Shown: positions 7,222-7,771 of the stretch, piece after piece
Numbering within the stretch: position 1 is the stretch's first letter
Layout of the letters: each line of letters begins with the position of its first letter
Origin: Bacillota bacterium
GTDB lineage: Bacteria; Bacillota; Clostridia; Clostridiales; Clostridiaceae
Reading direction: 5' to 3'
Assembly: GCA_023424785.1 (NCBI GenBank)
Contig: JAFADP010000114.1
Coordinates: forward strand, 1-7,771
Length of the DNA stretch: 7,771 nucleotides
Made by a program: the position numbers and the translations under genes
The notes under the pieces: model-generated
The model's database searches: none
What the model saw: the letters and a program-made list of their open reading frames with translations, nothing else
What the model was told of the DNA's origin: nothing

Positions 7222-7771
7222 TTACTTACATTCTTTTACAGTAGGTGCTTCTATTAAAGTTGCAAAAATATATTCATGAGAATGTCCATCATTGCATGAA
7301 GTTCTTCCTTTAACTAAGTGAACATGCTTACCACCGCCAACAGGAATTGCAGGTCCTGTAACATCACATATTTCATGATAATGATCAAAAAAGTCTGTAT
7401 TCTCCTCTTTGATTTTGTGAACATGAGATTTACCACAACGGATAGCTTCACCAGTTACTCCAGCAAAACGATGATTGTGACGCTCATCATTTTCTTCAGC
7501 AAATCTTGTGCTTCCTAAAAACTCATGAACATGTCTTTGACATTCATCGTATTTTTTATAACAACAATCATTATCATTGTCATAATTATCATTGTCATAA
7601 TTATCATTGTGATAATTATTATTGTAATTATTATAGTCAGATTCGTAATTCATGCAGCATTCTCTATTATCGTAATCATCTGATGAGTTGCATCTATTAT
7701 ATTCATTATAGTCTCTATCATCATTATAAGAGTTAGAGTAGTAACTACCATTATTATAGTTAGAATAATCA
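7222..7771 (-). CDS. YmaF-family histidine-rich protein with Asn/Asp/Tyr-rich N-terminal region (5' end outside window)
   Basis: I recognise the C-terminal ~105 residues as the YmaF family (Bacillus subtilis YmaF), whose function is not established. Landmarks are HVHEFLGSTR, HNHRFAGVTGEAI, TDFFDHYHEI, TGPAIPVGGGKHVHLV and HSHEYIFATLIEAP. Six His-x-His motifs recur at 14-19 residue spacing, which suggests repeated beta units and possible metal binding (inference). The gene is incomplete. A methionine codon at 7653-7651 is not a credible start, since it has no ribosome binding site and the frame stays open for 39 more codons to the window edge. Those codons have the same composition: mainly Asn, Asp, Tyr and Ser with scattered Arg and Glu. 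The visible low-complexity region is thus about 70 residues long, hydrophilic, with two Cys-Cys pairs. The true start lies beyond base 7771. No membrane segment is visible. Confidence 0.85.
   Translation of the reverse strand, partial: DYSNYNNGSYYSNSYNDDRDYNEYNRCNSSDDYDNRECCMNYESDYNNYNNNYHNDNYDNDNYDNDNDCCYKKYDECQRHVHEFLGSTRFAEENDERHNHRFAGVTGEAIRCGKSHVHKIKEENTDFFDHYHEICDVTGPAIPVGGGKHVHLVKGRTSCNDGHSHEYIFATLIEAPTVKECK
7571..7615. repeat. Three tandem 15-bp repeats within the YmaF-family gene
   Basis: The unit TTATCATTGTCATAA occurs at 7571-7585 and 7586-7600 exactly, and at 7601-7615 with one change (C to G). On the coding strand it encodes a repeating five-residue Asn/Asp/Tyr unit. The next 15 bases are a degenerate continuation. 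Because the unit is a multiple of three, a gain or loss would change protein length without shifting the frame. Confidence 0.9.

Noticed and set aside
7318..7518. Plus-strand open frame of 66 codons
   Set aside because: It is antisense to the YmaF domain, whose conserved HxH motifs show the minus strand is the coding one.
7571..7630. CRISPR-like or regulatory repeat array
   Set aside because: The repeats are contiguous 15-mers with no spacers, in frame inside a coding region.
7651..7653. Methionine codon as start of the YmaF-family gene
   Set aside because: No Shine-Dalgarno lies upstream on the minus strand, and the open frame with the same composition continues to the window edge, so it is internal.
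7506..7736. Plus-strand frame rich in His/Tyr/Asn/Cys
   Set aside because: Its odd composition is simply the reverse complement of the Asn/Asp/Tyr-rich repeats of the YmaF-family gene.

Overview
The window is AT-rich chromosomal DNA (roughly 27-30% G+C by eye) from a Firmicute, most probably a Clostridium of the sensu stricto group. Evidence for this is the A/T-biased codon use (AGA for Arg, ATA for Ile, TTA for Leu), strong AGGAGG-type ribosome binding sites, GTG and TTG starts, A-tract/hairpin/T-tract terminators, and the gene families present. No transposase, integrase, phage gene, plasmid function or CRISPR array is visible. It reads as an ordinary core/accessory chromosomal stretch, not a mobile island.

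Layout. On the minus strand at the left edge is an initiator tRNA-fMet with an encoded CCA end (29-104). It is divergent from a plus-strand block. After a 244-base intergenic region holding a perfect 11-bp inverted repeat (198-224) and a likely promoter (-10 at 277-282), the plus strand carries a DUF116 cysteine-rich protein (349-1500, GTG start) and a MATE-family multidrug/toxin exporter (1572-2918). The two are 71 bases apart with no terminator between them, so they are probably co-transcribed. A hairpin terminator (2924-2958) closes that unit. A 975-residue SWIM-SNF2 helicase-like ATPase (2999-5926) follows, starting at TTG behind a near-perfect Shine-Dalgarno sequence.

A symmetrical hairpin (5928-5961) then serves as a shared terminator for the SNF2 gene and the convergent minus-strand PfkB-family sugar kinase (5963-7087). 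Upstream of the kinase, a second minus-strand unit ends in its own hairpin terminator (about 7177-7210). It encodes a YmaF-family protein with six His-x-His motifs. That gene is cut by the right window edge: its frame stays open to base 7771 and continues an Asn/Asp/Tyr/Ser-rich low-complexity region.

How the genes fit together. Apart from the probable DUF116-MATE pair, each gene looks like its own transcription unit, and I see no evidence of one shared pathway. I do not find a convincing undescribed multi-gene system. The most unusual items are the long low-complexity, CC-containing extension joined to the HxH-repeat YmaF domain, and the unexplained inverted repeat between the divergent tRNA and DUF116 units.
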